A DNA stretch of 64,000 nucleotides. It comes from Afipia sp. Root123D2 (GTDB taxonomy: Bacteria; Pseudomonadota; Alphaproteobacteria; Rhizobiales; Xanthobacteraceae). Numbering within the stretch: the first letter of the stretch is position 1; each line of letters starts with the position of its first letter. Made by a program: the position numbers and the translations under genes. The stretch covers positions 862,415 through 926,414 of the forward strand of contig NZ_LMDP01000003.1 in assembly GCF_001425835.1 (NCBI RefSeq), given 5' to 3'. Below, one piece after another: positions 27,335 through 36,024 of this stretch. The notes beneath the pieces are model-generated. The model saw only the letters and a program-made list of their open reading frames with translations. It ran no database searches and had not been told where the DNA came from.

Positions 27335-28138
27335 TCACAGGCTGCCGCGCAGGGCAGGGTCCCGAACCGCGGTCATCCAGTTGGCGTTCGGGCCGGTCGT
27401 GGTGCCGCAGCCCGCTCGCTTGAGTTCGGCGGCGGCGAACCATTCCGCCAGTTTCGGATCGTTTCCGGCCGAAAGAAGAACGAACCGGTCGAGCGCGCAG
27501 GCAATTGCCGCCCGCTGGGCCGGCCCCGATGGCGGTTGGCACACCCAGCCGGTGATTTGCAGGCGCGGCGATGCGAGGCTTCGGGCGAACCCTATGCAAC
27601 TGTCACCCGATTCTGTGGCAGAGAGACGGAGCAGGCTGACAGGGCCGAATTTACTGGCGATCAAGCCGGCGGCCTCGGTTCGCACCGGTGCGCCGTTGCC
27701 GATTCGGCGAGCCAGGATGGCATCAGCAGGCTCGAATTCAGCGATCTCGTCACCGGGCCGGTAAATTTCAGCTTCAGCGGTTGGTTTGCCATCCGGTCCC
27801 AAGGCCCAGCGCAGGGTGTCCTTGCGGCCGCCTTCAGGGTGACGGAGTGCTTCGTAAGGCTCTGTCACTCCTGAAAAATCCAGCTTGGCGATGGTGAACA
27901 CCGGCTGTGGCCGGGTGGCGGCGCTCCAGCCGGGCTCGGCTGCCGCCGGCTTGGGCTCGATGGCTGCGCCTACCGGGCCAACCAGCAAGTCGGCGAGGAT
28001 CGCCGCCAGCGACGCGAGGCCGCAGACATAGGCCAGGAAGCGGACGGCAAAGGCGCGCGCTTCATCCCGGAAGCTGCGCAAGGCTGGATGAATCTCGGCC
28101 AGAATGACGGGATGCCGGTCGATCGGCAGAACACTCAT
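27335..28138 (-). CDS. Hypothetical single-pass membrane protein
   Basis: A 267-residue protein with a cytosolic N-terminal segment of about 30 residues, one transmembrane helix (about residues 31-58, AVRFLAYVCGLASLAAILADLLVG) and a soluble C-terminal domain of about 200 residues that would face the periplasm. The domain has four cysteines (SCIGF, GWVCQP, IACAL, RAGCGT) that could form disulfides. No known family is recognised. It diverges from asd with about 174 bases between starts. Confidence 0.75.
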   Translation of the reverse strand: MSVLPIDRHPVILAEIHPALRSFRDEARAFAVRFLAYVCGLASLAAILADLLVGPVGAAIEPKPAAAEPGWSAATRPQPVFTIAKLDFSGVTEPYEALRHPEGGRKDTLRWALGPDGKPTAEAEIYRPGDEIAEFEPADAILARRIGNGAPVRTEAAGLIASKFGPVSLLRLSATESGDSCIGFARSLASPRLQITGWVCQPPSGPAQRAAIACALDRFVLLSAGNDPKLAEWFAAAELKRAGCGTTTGPNANWMTAVRDPALRGSL

Positions 28139-28312
28139 GCGAACGCGCCCTGTTTCAATTCTTGAAACCGACGCGATTGCCTGCGATGGAGAGGGTGTCG
28201 CCGCCCCGGAAGCGCGTCAGCGTTGTATTTTCGGCATTTTTCGCATAGAAGCGCTGCCTCTTCCGTTTCCGCTCGGTGTGGGGACGAAGCATTTTTCTTC
28301 GGAGAGTCAATG

Positions 28313-29347
28313 ATGGGTTACAAGGTGGCCTGTGTGGGAGCGACCGGCAACGTGGGCCGGGAAATGCTCAACATTCTGGACGAACGCGCGTTTCCGGCCG
28401 ACGAGGTCGTGGCGCTGGCCTCACGCCGCAGCTTGGGCGTGGAAGTGTCCTATGGCGACCGCACCCTCAAAGTGAAAGCGCTCGAAAACTACGATTTCAG
28501 CGACGTCGATATCTGTCTGATGTCGGCGGGCGGTGCGGTCTCGAAGGAGTGGTCGCCGAAGATCGCGGCGGCCGGCGCGGTGGTGATCGATAACTCGTCG
28601 GCGTGGCGCTATGACGCCGATGTGCCGCTGATCGTGCCGGAAGTGAATGCCGACGCCGTCGCAGGCTTCACCAGGCGTGGTATCATCGCCAATCCGAACT
28701 GCTCGACCGCGCAACTCGTCGTCGCGCTCAAGCCGCTGCACGATGCCGCCACCATCAAGCGCGTCGTGGTCTCGACCTATCAGTCGGTGTCGGGCGCCGG
28801 CAAGGATGCGATGGACGAATTGTTCTCGCAGACCAAGGCCGTCTACACCAACAGCGAGATCGTCAACAAGAAATTCCCGAAGCGTATCGCCTTCAACGTC
28901 ATCCCGCAGATCGACGTGTTCATGGAGGACGGATACACCAAGGAAGAATGGAAGATGATGGCCGAGACCAAGAAGATTCTCGACCCCAAGATCAAACTCG
29001 CCGCGACTTGTGTGCGCGTGCCGGTTTTCATCGGCCATTCGGAATCGGTCAACATCGAGTTCGAAAAGCCGATCTCGGTCGACGAGGTCCGCAGTATCCT
29101 GCGCAACGCGCCAGGGTGCCTCGTGATCGACAAGCACGAGCCTGGTGGTTACGTCACGCCTTACGAATGTGCCGGCGAGGATGCGACCTACATCAGCCGC
29201 ATCCGTGAGGATGCAACGGTGGAGAACGGCATCGCGCTGTGGTGCGTATCGGACAACCTGCGCAAGGGCGCGGCGCTTAATGCGATCCAGATCGCTGAGT
29301 GCCTCATAAATCGCAAGCTGATCAGCGCCAAGAAGAAGGCCGCGTAA
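28313..29347 (+). CDS. asd: Aspartate-semialdehyde dehydrogenase
   Basis: A 344-residue NADP-dependent enzyme that reduces aspartyl phosphate to aspartate semialdehyde, feeding lysine/DAP, methionine and threonine synthesis. GATGNVGREML binds NADP, and the catalytic Cys 130 is in IIANPNCSTAQLVV. The substrate-binding region and C-terminal His (VPVFIGHSESVNIEF) are present. Two adjacent ATGs (28310, 28313) follow GGAG at 28301; the family usually begins MGYKV, so 28313 is given. A frame extending upstream to 28223 is not family-like. dapF, a later DAP-pathway gene, is 14 kb downstream. Confidence 0.97.
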   Translation: MGYKVACVGATGNVGREMLNILDERAFPADEVVALASRRSLGVEVSYGDRTLKVKALENYDFSDVDICLMSAGGAVSKEWSPKIAAAGAVVIDNSSAWRYDADVPLIVPEVNADAVAGFTRRGIIANPNCSTAQLVVALKPLHDAATIKRVVVSTYQSVSGAGKDAMDELFSQTKAVYTNSEIVNKKFPKRIAFNVIPQIDVFMEDGYTKEEWKMMAETKKILDPKIKLAATCVRVPVFIGHSESVNIEFEKPISVDEVRSILRNAPGCLVIDKHEPGGYVTPYECAGEDATYISRIREDATVENGIALWCVSDNLRKGAALNAIQIAECLINRKLISAKKKAA

Positions 29348-29383
29348 CCGCGGCACCCGCTTCGCCTCATCCCGGTACTCAAC

Positions 29384-29414
29384 AAAAGGGCGCCCGTCAC
29401 GGGCGCCCTTTTTG
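29384..29414. terminator. Bidirectional Rho-independent terminator
   Basis: Perfect 13-bp inverted repeat AAAAGGGCGCCCG / CGGGCGCCCTTTT (29384-29396, 29400-29412) with loop TCA, between asd and the convergent carbonic anhydrase gene. Confidence 0.92.
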
Positions 29415-29431
29415 CTGTCGGTAATGCGGGG

Positions 29432-30079
29432 TTATGCGGTCGGGTTGACGGTGCTGAACTCTCCGGTCTCACGATCGAGCACCGACAGCGACCCCTTCGC
29501 CACTCCGAAATAGGCGCCGTGCAAATGGAGCTTGCCGCGCTCGACGAGGGTGCTGATGCATGGAAACGTCATCAGGTTCTCCAGGCTGGTCAGAACCGCT
29601 TTCTTTTCCAGCCGGGTGATAAGTTCCTGCGGCGTGTCGTCGTGGTGATGCTCGACCTCGTTCTCCATCATGGGCGTGAGCAACGACATCCACTTGCCGA
29701 TGAAGTCGCCCGGCGACAACGGATCCGAGTCTTGCACCAGTGCCTTGATGCCACCGCACTGGGCGTGCCCGAGCACCACGATATTCTTGACCCGCAACAC
29801 CTGCACCGCGAACTCCAGCGCCGCCGAGACGCCGTGGGCTTCGCCGTCCGGCGCGTAGGGCGGAACCAGGTTGGCGACGTTGCGCACCACGAACAGTTCG
29901 CCCGGCCCGGCGTCGAAGATCACTTCCGGCGAGACGCGGGAATCGCAACAGCCGACCACCATGGTCTCGGGCGATTGCCCGCGCTCCGATAGCTCGTGGT
30001 AGCGCGACTGCTCGGTGCGGAGCCGATGGGTCGCGAATGTCCGGTAGCCCGAAATCAGGTCTTGAGGAAAGGGTGTCAT
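29432..30079 (-). CDS. Beta-class carbonic anhydrase
   Basis: A 215-residue zinc enzyme interconverting CO2 and bicarbonate. Zinc ligands and active-site dyad are visible: VVGCCDSRVS (Cys 44, Asp 46, Arg 48) and GHAQCGGIKAL (His 105, Cys 108). It is cytosolic, with no signal peptide. The start MTPFPQDLISGY at 30079 is typical. It likely supplies bicarbonate for carboxylases or handles respiratory CO2. The gene is flanked by a terminator on one side and a divergent lyase gene on the other. Confidence 0.95.
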   Translation of the reverse strand: MTPFPQDLISGYRTFATHRLRTEQSRYHELSERGQSPETMVVGCCDSRVSPEVIFDAGPGELFVVRNVANLVPPYAPDGEAHGVSAALEFAVQVLRVKNIVVLGHAQCGGIKALVQDSDPLSPGDFIGKWMSLLTPMMENEVEHHHDDTPQELITRLEKKAVLTSLENLMTFPCISTLVERGKLHLHGAYFGVAKGSLSVLDRETGEFSTVNPTA

Positions 30080-30195
30080 GGGGAAATCTCCTCGTCGTCA
30101 CTGCGGATGGCTAACCACATGCGCCGGCGCTGAACAAGACTTTCGGAGCGTCGGCCAAGGTGCTATCGCCTCGGGCTTGAGATGCTTGGGGAATA

Positions 30196-31083
30196 ATGGC
30201 CATGATCCGACCGCGCCGTAGCGTGCTTTTCATGCCGGGCTCCAACCCGCGCGCACTTGAGAAGGCGCGGACCTTGCCCGCCGACGGTATTATTCTCGAC
30301 CTCGAGGACGCTGTGGCGCCGGAGGCAAAGGCGGCTGCCCGCAATCAGATCGCGGAGGCGGTCGCGGCGAAGGGCTTCGGCAAACGCGAGGTCATCATCC
30401 GCATCAACAGTCTCGAATCGCCGTGGTGGCTGGACGACCTCGATATGGCCGCCAAGGCGAAGCCTGACGGGATTCTCGTTCCGAAAATTTATGGCCCCGA
30501 GGATCTGGCGAGTATCGCCAATCGCTTCACCGATATCGGTGCCGATATGTCGATCCGCGTCTGGGCGATGATCGAGACACCGATGGCGGTGCTGCAGGCG
30601 AAGGAAATCGCCGCTTGCGCCAAGGACGTCGAGATGCGGCTTGCGGGCTTCGTGTTCGGGCCGAACGATATCGCCCTCGAAACGCGAATGAAGATGCTGC
30701 CGGGGCGTGAAGCGATGATTCCGCTGTTCGCTCACTGCATCATGGCTGCGCGTGCTTACGGTGTCGAAATTCTTGACGGGCCTTACAGCGGAATTGGCGA
30801 CGACGATGGGTTTGCCAAAGAATGCACGCAGGGTCGCGACATGGGTTTCGACGGCAAGACGCTGATCCATCCGAGCCAGATTGCGCAGGCGAATGAAATC
30901 TACACGCCGCCGGCGGAAGAGGTCGCGCGCGCCCGCAAGATCATTGCCGCTTTCACGCTGCCGGAGAATGCCGGCAAGGGTGCGATCCAGCTCGATGGCC
31001 GGATGGTGGAACGGCTGCACGCCGAGATCGTGCGGCGCACGATTGCGATCTCCGATGCGATCAAGACGCTTTCAGAATCGTAA
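30196..31083 (+). CDS. CoA ester lyase (HpcH/HpaI aldolase / citrate lyase beta-like)
   Basis: A 295-residue TIM-barrel lyase of the CitE-like group. The opening RPRRSVLFMPGSNPRALEKA and LPADGIILDLEDAVAPEAK carry the phosphate/CoA-binding Arg and metal-binding Asp-Glu-Asp residues; IIRINSLES, WAMIETPMAVL (metal Glu) and GFDGKTLIHPSQI complete the family pattern. Members cleave malyl-CoA, citramalyl-CoA or related esters. The exact substrate cannot be assigned. ATG 30196 sits only 4 bases after GGGG, and ATG 30202 is 10 bases after it, so either start is possible. Confidence 0.88.
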   Translation: MAMIRPRRSVLFMPGSNPRALEKARTLPADGIILDLEDAVAPEAKAAARNQIAEAVAAKGFGKREVIIRINSLESPWWLDDLDMAAKAKPDGILVPKIYGPEDLASIANRFTDIGADMSIRVWAMIETPMAVLQAKEIAACAKDVEMRLAGFVFGPNDIALETRMKMLPGREAMIPLFAHCIMAARAYGVEILDGPYSGIGDDDGFAKECTQGRDMGFDGKTLIHPSQIAQANEIYTPPAEEVARARKIIAAFTLPENAGKGAIQLDGRMVERLHAEIVRRTIAISDAIKTLSES

Positions 31084-31107
31084 GACACGAGGCGACCCAC
31101 AATCACG

Positions 31108-31240
31108 ATGCCGTCCCCGCGAAGGCGGGGACCATTTCTTTAGATCGTGGTTGGCGAAGCTACTGTCGATCGTTTTTCTACCGGTGCATCGGTAGAAAGA
31201 AACAGCCCGCTGATTCTGGGTCCCTGCCTTCGCGGGGACG
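31108..31240. repeat. Composite palindromic (REP/BIME-like) intergenic element
   Basis: Two GC-rich hairpins in inverted orientation, GTCCCCGC-GAAG-GCGGGGAC (31113-31132) and GTCCCTGC-CTTC-GCGGGGAC (31220-31239). They flank a third hairpin, TTTCTACCG / CGGTAGAAA with loop GTGCAT (31175-31198). CCCCGCGAAGGCGGGGA-type units are abundant dispersed repeats in Rhizobiales. Fills the space between the lyase gene and leuD. Confidence 0.75.
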
Positions 31241-31282
31241 ACCAAGCAAGTCAGGGTTTGCGTTGACGACAACCCCAGGCTG

Positions 31283-31888
31283 TTACAGCCAAGGCCGTTC
31301 GGTCTTTTCCTTCATCTCGAAGGTATCGATCGAAGCCTTCTTCTGCATCGTCAGGCCAATATCGTCGAGGCCGTTGAGCATGCAGTGCTTGCGGAATGGA
31401 TCGAGGTCGAACTTGATGGTGCCGCCATCGGGTCCGCGGATTTCCTGATTCTCGAGATCGATGGTGAGCGTCGCGTTGGCGCCGCGGTCCGCATCGTCGA
31501 ACAGCTTGTCGAGCTCCTCGTGGCTGACGCGGATCGGCAGAATGCCGTTCTTGAAGCAGTTGTTGTAGAAGATGTCGCCGAACGAGGTCGAGATCACGCA
31601 GCGGATTCCGAAATCCGCCAGCGCCCATGGCGCATGTTCGCGGCTCGATCCGCAGCCGAAATTGTCGCCGGCGACAAGAATCCTGGCCTGACGGTAGGCC
31701 GGCTTGTTGAGAACGAAATCGGGGTTCTCGCTGCCGTCGTCCTTGTAGCGCTGCTCCGAAAACAGCCCCTTGCCGAGACCGGTGCGCTTGATGGTCTTCA
31801 AATACTGCTTCGGGATGATCATGTCGGTGTCGACATTGATGATCTTCAGGGGCGCAGCCACGCCGTTCAGCGTCGTAAACTTGTCCAT
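31283..31888 (-). CDS. leuD: 3-isopropylmalate dehydratase small subunit
   Basis: A 201-residue subunit that with LeuC isomerises 2-isopropylmalate to 3-isopropylmalate. It begins [22 protein letters not shown], the family start, so 31888 is chosen over the long upstream frame to 32044. The swivel-domain substrate motif [16 protein letters not shown] and [16 protein letters not shown] are intact. leuC is on the same strand 1.56 kb upstream, beyond three opposite-strand small genes, so the two subunits are not in one simple operon. Confidence 0.97.
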   Translation of the reverse strand: MDKFTTLNGVAAPLKIINVDTDMIIPKQYLKTIKRTGLGKGLFSEQRYKDDGSENPDFVLNKPAYRQARILVAGDNFGCGSSREHAPWALADFGIRCVISTSFGDIFYNNCFKNGILPIRVSHEELDKLFDDADRGANATLTIDLENQEIRGPDGGTIKFDLDPFRKHCMLNGLDDIGLTMQKKASIDTFEMKEKTERPWL

Positions 31889-32086
31889 TGGTGCGGTTCT
31901 CGGGTTTGACGGCCGGAGTTCATCCGGTGACCTGGAGGTTGGTGTATCGCGAACGCGGCCCGTGGAAAAGTGCAAATTGCGCAAGGCAGAAGCCGTCTGG
32001 CCGGCGTTTGCGGGGATTTTCCGGAGTTGACGTCGTCGGGGCAATCGGAGACGTTCCGGCCGGGATTTGTTTCAACGGAGCGCCTG

Positions 32087-32392
32087 ATGCAAGGCCAGAC
32101 CAGAGCGATGTGTGCCGCGCTGTCCATTCTCTGCCTCGCGGCACTCGGCGGAGCGGCGCACGCCTTGGAGGCGACAACCGGATCGGCCACGGTCGCCGCG
32201 ACAACCGCTCCGACCGACGTCTCGTCGCAGGTCCGGACGAAGCAGCGCCCGCCGCGTCGGGTGCATATCTATGGCCGGTCCCGCGGCCCCGGTCCCAATT
32301 CGGTGCGAATTTGCAATGCCCACTACGAACAGGAATTCCGACCGAGCGGAACGGTGATCGTTCCTAAAATGAATTGCTACTGGAGCCGTTGA
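32087..32392 (+). CDS. Small exported basic protein, TDVSS-motif family member 1
   Basis: A 101-residue protein. The start at 32087 follows CGGAG by 6 bases and opens a signal peptide (CAALSILCLAALGGAAHA). The mature chain has a Thr/Ala-rich stretch, then PTDVSSQVR (about residues 42-50), then a basic region (QRPPRRVHIYGRSRGPG) and a C-terminal part with two Cys (RICNAHYEQ, PKMNCYW). The TDVSS motif is shared with the next two genes, which suggests a tandem family. Function unknown. Confidence 0.7.
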   Translation: MQGQTRAMCAALSILCLAALGGAAHALEATTGSATVAATTAPTDVSSQVRTKQRPPRRVHIYGRSRGPGPNSVRICNAHYEQEFRPSGTVIVPKMNCYWSR

Positions 32393-32552
32393 CGGCCGCG
32401 CCCGCTCATTCGAATGCGCCATTAATACGGCATCCGTATTCACCCCACATTCACGTTCCTGCTCCTAGCTTTGGATCCGTTGTCGCCATCGCGGCGAAGC
32501 GATGCCTTTGATGAAAACTTCAATGGCTTTATCCATCAAGGAGAGGACATTC

Positions 32553-32834
32553 ATGAAAAAGATTCTCGGCCTTCTCGCAGTTGCGGGACTTTTGTTCGCC
32601 GCTGCGCCATCGGGGCCGGCTCAGGCTCTCTCGCTTGTTGACACGGGCACTGCCGCTGCGAGGCATGTCACGGATGGTGTCGCAACCGATGTGAGCTCGC
32701 GCCATCGCCACGCGCGTCATCGCCATGTGCGCCGTCATCATGGTTGGCATCATCGCCACCATGGCTGGAACCGAGGTCATCACTACGGCTGGAGCCGTGG
32801 CCACCATCGTGGATACCGGCATCATCGCTACTAA
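32553..32834 (+). CDS. Small exported His-rich protein, TDVSS-motif family member 2
   Basis: A 93-residue protein with a signal peptide (MKKILGLLAVAGLLFAAA..., cleaved near AQA, residue 25). The motif ATDVSSRHRHARHRH starts near residue 45, and the remaining tail consists largely of His, Arg, Gly, Trp and Tyr (HHGW repeated units). Such a tail could bind metal ions or anionic envelope polymers; this is inference from composition only. AAGGAG precedes the ATG at 32553. An earlier in-frame ATG at 32502 is not supported. Confidence 0.72.
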   Translation: MKKILGLLAVAGLLFAAAPSGPAQALSLVDTGTAAARHVTDGVATDVSSRHRHARHRHVRRHHGWHHRHHGWNRGHHYGWSRGHHRGYRHHRY

Positions 32835-33036
32835 AGCCTGAGCGGCTGCCGCATCGAGCTGTGATGCGGCAGCCGGCCATTGCGCGGCGTTGTTCGCGTC
32901 ATGGTCATGGCATCGAATCACAGCTTTCAATCACGGCCTGCAGCGAAATACCGTTGATTTTTAAGGAAGATCGCGAAACTCAAGCAGGTAACGAACGTTA
33001 TCTATCTCGATGAAATTGATCGGAGGAGGAGTTCTC

Positions 33037-33366
33037 ATGAGAGGAATTCTCGGAGCGGCGATCGTGGCCGTAACCTTGTCGTTCACCGGCGCAATGACTA
33101 TGGCACCGGCCATGGCCGAGCCGGCGAAGGGTATCTCACAGAATCACGACGCAAAGACCGCGGCTGAGACAACGGATGTCAGCGCGCGCCGCCGTCATCG
33201 TTACTATCGGCGCCACTATTATCGACCCCATTATTATCGTCCGTACTATCGGCCGTATTACCGGCCCTATTATTACCCGCGGCCTTACTACTATCGGCCT
33301 TACCGACACTACTATGGCGGGCCGCGCTTCTACGGCCCGGGATTCAGCTTCGGTTTCGGCTGGTAA
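33037..33366 (+). CDS. Small exported Tyr/Arg-rich repeat protein, TDVSS-motif family member 3
   Basis: A 109-residue protein whose ATG at 33037 follows GGAGGAGGAG, the strongest ribosome site in this cluster. Signal peptide: residues 1 to about 27 (ending AMA-EPA). The motif TTDVSARRRHRYYRRH begins near residue 46. The rest is tandem YYRP-type units ending in a glycine/phenylalanine tail (GPGFSFGFGW). Low-complexity and probably disordered; function unknown. A strong terminator follows. Confidence 0.72.
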   Translation: MRGILGAAIVAVTLSFTGAMTMAPAMAEPAKGISQNHDAKTAAETTDVSARRRHRYYRRHYYRPHYYRPYYRPYYRPYYYPRPYYYRPYRHYYGGPRFYGPGFSFGFGW

Positions 33367-33398
33367 GCTGCGTGCAGCTCGAACGATTGATCAAAAGC

Positions 33399-33430
33399 AA
33401 ACAGGCGCCCTTTGGGGCGCCTGTTTCGTT
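33399..33430. terminator. Bidirectional Rho-independent terminator
   Basis: Perfect 12-bp stem AAACAGGCGCCC / GGGCGCCTGTTT (33399-33410, 33415-33426) with loop TTTG, between the small exported protein gene and convergent leuC. Confidence 0.9.
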
Positions 33431-33451
33431 TGATTCAACGATGCGAGGCGG

Positions 33452-34858
33452 CTAGCGCCACTCGCGGATGTCGACGAAGTGTCCGGCGATCGCCGCAGCA
33501 GCTGCCATCGCCGGCGACACCAGATGGGTGCGGCCCTTGAAGCCCTGACGGCCTTCGAAGTTGCGGTTCGAGGTCGAGGCGCAGCGTTCTTCCGGGGACA
33601 GCTTGTCGGGGTTCATCGCAAGGCACATCGAGCAACCCGGCTCGCGCCATTCAAAGCCGGCCTTGATGAAGATCTTGTCGAGGCCTTCGGCTTCCGCCTG
33701 CTCCTTCACAAGACCCGAACCCGGCACGATCATCGCGTTGAGGTTACCGTTGACGGTATGACCGGCGACGACCTTGGCGGCGGCGCGCAGATCTTCGATG
33801 CGGCCGTTGGTGCACGAGCCGATGAAGACGCGGTCGAGCTTGATGTCGGTGATTTTTGTCCCGGCCTTCAACCCCATGTAGTCGAGCGCGCGCTGCTTCG
33901 ACAGACGCTTGGCTTCATCAGCGATCTTGGCGGGATCTGGCACGATGCCGGCGATCGACACCACGTCTTCCGGCGACGTGCCCCAGGTCACGATCGGCGG
34001 CAGCTTCGCCGCGTCGAGCCTGATCTCGGTATCGAAATGCGCGCCGTCGTCAGTGCGCAGCGTTTCCCAGTAGCGCATGGCGGCGTCCCAGTCGGCGCCG
34101 GTCGGCGACATAGGACGGCCCTTGAGGAATTCGTAGGCCTTCTCGTCGGGAGCAATCAGTCCCGCACGTGCGCCGCCTTCGATCGACATGTTACAGACCG
34201 TCATGCGGCCTTCCATCGTCAGCGCGCGGATCGCTTCGCCGGCGTATTCGAGCACGTAGCCGGTGCCGCCCGCGGTGCCGATCTCGCCGATGATCGCGAG
34301 GATGATGTCCTTCGCGGTCACGCCGTCCGGCAATTTGCCGTCGACGGTCGCGCGCATGTTCTTGGCCTTTTTCTGGATCAGCGTCTGGGTCGCGAGCACG
34401 TGCTCGACCTCGGAGGTGCCGATGCCGTGCGCCAGTGCGCCGAACGCGCCATGCGTCGAGGTGTGGCTGTCGCCGCACACGATCGTCGTGCCGGGCAGCG
34501 TGAAACCCTGCTCGGGGCCGATGACGTGAACGATGCCCTGACGCTTGTCGTGCTCATCGTAGTACTCGACGCCGAACTCGCGCGCATTCTCGGCGAGCGT
34601 CGCGATCTGCTCGGCGCTCTCCGGATCGGGGTTTGGTTTGGAGCGGTCGGTGGTCGGCACGTTGTGATCGACGACTGCGAGCGTCTTCTTCGGCGCATGA
34701 ACCTTGCGGCCGGACGTTCGCAGACCTTCGAAGGCCTGCGGCGACGTGACTTCATGGACAAGATGGCGATCAATATAGAGCAGACAGGTGCCGTCGGGCT
34801 GCTCGTCCACCAGATGATCGTTCCAGATCTTGTCGTACAGGGTCGTCGCTTTGGCCAT
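33452..34858 (-). CDS. leuC: 3-isopropylmalate dehydratase large subunit
   Basis: A 468-residue 4Fe-4S hydro-lyase subunit. The start [17 protein letters not shown] at 34858 is standard; upstream in-frame codons to 34963 are not. The cluster cysteines are in [14 protein letters not shown] and [13 protein letters not shown]. The conserved [14 protein letters not shown] and [11 protein letters not shown] segments are intact. It partners LeuD at 31.3-31.9 kb. Divergent VOC gene starts 114 bases away. Confidence 0.98.
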   Translation of the reverse strand: MAKATTLYDKIWNDHLVDEQPDGTCLLYIDRHLVHEVTSPQAFEGLRTSGRKVHAPKKTLAVVDHNVPTTDRSKPNPDPESAEQIATLAENAREFGVEYYDEHDKRQGIVHVIGPEQGFTLPGTTIVCGDSHTSTHGAFGALAHGIGTSEVEHVLATQTLIQKKAKNMRATVDGKLPDGVTAKDIILAIIGEIGTAGGTGYVLEYAGEAIRALTMEGRMTVCNMSIEGGARAGLIAPDEKAYEFLKGRPMSPTGADWDAAMRYWETLRTDDGAHFDTEIRLDAAKLPPIVTWGTSPEDVVSIAGIVPDPAKIADEAKRLSKQRALDYMGLKAGTKITDIKLDRVFIGSCTNGRIEDLRAAAKVVAGHTVNGNLNAMIVPGSGLVKEQAEAEGLDKIFIKAGFEWREPGCSMCLAMNPDKLSPEERCASTSNRNFEGRQGFKGRTHLVSPAMAAAAAIAGHFVDIREWR

Positions 34859-34972
34859 CGTAAGGGGTCCGGTTGCTGTTTGTGGCCCGGTCGGCCGGGC
34901 CTGGGTTTTTACTCGCATAACCCGTTGGGGGAAAGTATCCTTGCCATATAAGACCTTACACAAGGTGACTCA

Positions 34973-35383
34973 ATGTCCACTCGCCCGCCGGTTGCGCCCT
35001 ATCTGACGGTTTCTCCCGCGGCCGGGGCGATCGCCTTCTACACCGCGGCATTCGACGCCCGGCAGAAGGCCCTGATGCCGGCGCTTGACGGGATGCGGAT
35101 CATGCATTGCGAGCTTGAGATCAACGGCGGCGCGCTGTTCCTGTCCGATGCGTTTCCGGAATTCGGCAAGGCGCGGACACCGCTGCCGTCGGAGCCGGTG
35201 ACGATGTCGGTCAGCCTCGAATTCGCGACCGCCGAACAGGTCGACGAGGTGTTCGCCCGCGCCACCAAGCTCGGCGCCTCCGGCGAGGTCACTCCGACGG
35301 ATTCCTTCTGGGGCACGCGCACGGCGATCCTGCGCGATCCGTTCGGACATCGCTGGATCATGAATGGGCCGCTCGCGCGCTAG
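34973..35383 (+). CDS. VOC-family protein, PhnB-like
   Basis: A 136-residue protein of the PhnB/YdcN-like branch of the vicinal-oxygen-chelate superfamily. It begins VAPYLTVSPAAGAIAFYTAAF and ends WGTRTAILRDPFGHRWIMNGP, both typical. The usual metal ligands are only partly present, as is common in the PhnB branch, so enzymatic activity is uncertain. It is divergent from leuC. A palindromic repeat begins 12 bases after its stop codon. Confidence 0.85.
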   Translation: MSTRPPVAPYLTVSPAAGAIAFYTAAFDARQKALMPALDGMRIMHCELEINGGALFLSDAFPEFGKARTPLPSEPVTMSVSLEFATAEQVDEVFARATKLGASGEVTPTDSFWGTRTAILRDPFGHRWIMNGPLAR

Positions 35384-35394
35384 TTTTGTTTGAC

Positions 35395-35463
35395 GCGTTT
35401 TCTTGATGCGAACCGGTATCCACCCTCGGGTCGAGCCCGAGGCCGTGCTTCGCTTGAAAACGC
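35395..35463. repeat. Palindromic dispersed repeat, intergenic copy
   Basis: A 69-bp element bounded by perfect 8-bp terminal inverted repeats GCGTTTTC (35395-35402) and GAAAACGC (35456-35463). The left part continues into the core GCGAACCGGTATCCACC, shared (one base different) with the copy inside trmD. The centre carries an extra hairpin CCTCGGG-TCGAG-CCCGAGG (35424-35442) absent from the trmD copy. Confidence 0.8.
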
Positions 35464-35477
35464 TATGGCGCAACAAA

Positions 35478-35504
35478 AAACGCGGCCGTGAGGCCGCGTT
35501 TCGT
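35478..35504. terminator. Bidirectional Rho-independent terminator
   Basis: Perfect 10-bp stem AAACGCGGCC / GGCCGCGTTT (35478-35487, 35492-35501) with loop GTGA and flanking A and T runs; ends the VOC gene and the convergent ffh-rplS operon. Confidence 0.88.
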
Positions 35505-35535
35505 AAAACGAGTAACGGCGCAAGCGCCGCGGGAA

Positions 35536-35922
35536 TTACTCTGCAGCCGCAGCCTGCGGGCGGGGATCCTGCTTCTCGGCGATGCGCGCCGATTTGCCGC
35601 GCAGGCCACGCAGATAATACAGCTTGGCGCGCCGCACCTTGCCGCGACGCACGAGCTTGATCGAGTCGATCATCGGCGAGTAGATCGGGAACACGCGCTC
35701 CACGCCTTCGCCGTAGGAAATCTTGCGCACGGTGAAGCTCTCGTTGAGCCCGCCGCCATTGCGGCCGATGCAGACGCCTTCATAGGCCTGCACGCGGGTG
35801 CGCTCGCCTTCCTTGACCTTGACGTTGACGGTCACGGTATCGCCCGGTCCGAAATCCGGAATAGTCTTGCCCGAGGCAAGTTTCTCGAGCTGCTCTTTCT
35901 CGAGTTCCTGAATGATGTTCAT
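35536..35922 (-). CDS. rplS: 50S ribosomal protein L19
   Basis: A 128-residue ribosomal protein located at the 30S-50S interface. [26 protein letters not shown] and the [21 protein letters not shown] segment are diagnostic, with [14 protein letters not shown] close to the end. The C-terminus has a variable Ala/Pro tail. It is the last gene of the ffh-rpsP-rimM-trmD-rplS series, 102 bases after trmD. Confidence 0.98.
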   Translation of the reverse strand: MNIIQELEKEQLEKLASGKTIPDFGPGDTVTVNVKVKEGERTRVQAYEGVCIGRNGGGLNESFTVRKISYGEGVERVFPIYSPMIDSIKLVRRGKVRRAKLYYLRGLRGKSARIAEKQDPRPQAAAAE

Positions 35923-36024
35923 CGCAAAACTCCATCGGCGGCGCGCCCGGACGGGGCTGCGCGGAAATTCGTATCCAGCACATGCGCGGATTTGGCGCTG
36001 CTATACGCCAAAGATCGAGGGTTG

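Noticed and set aside
33479..34951. 490-codon plus-strand open frame across leuC
   Set aside because: Antisense shadow of leuC with no recognisable domain.
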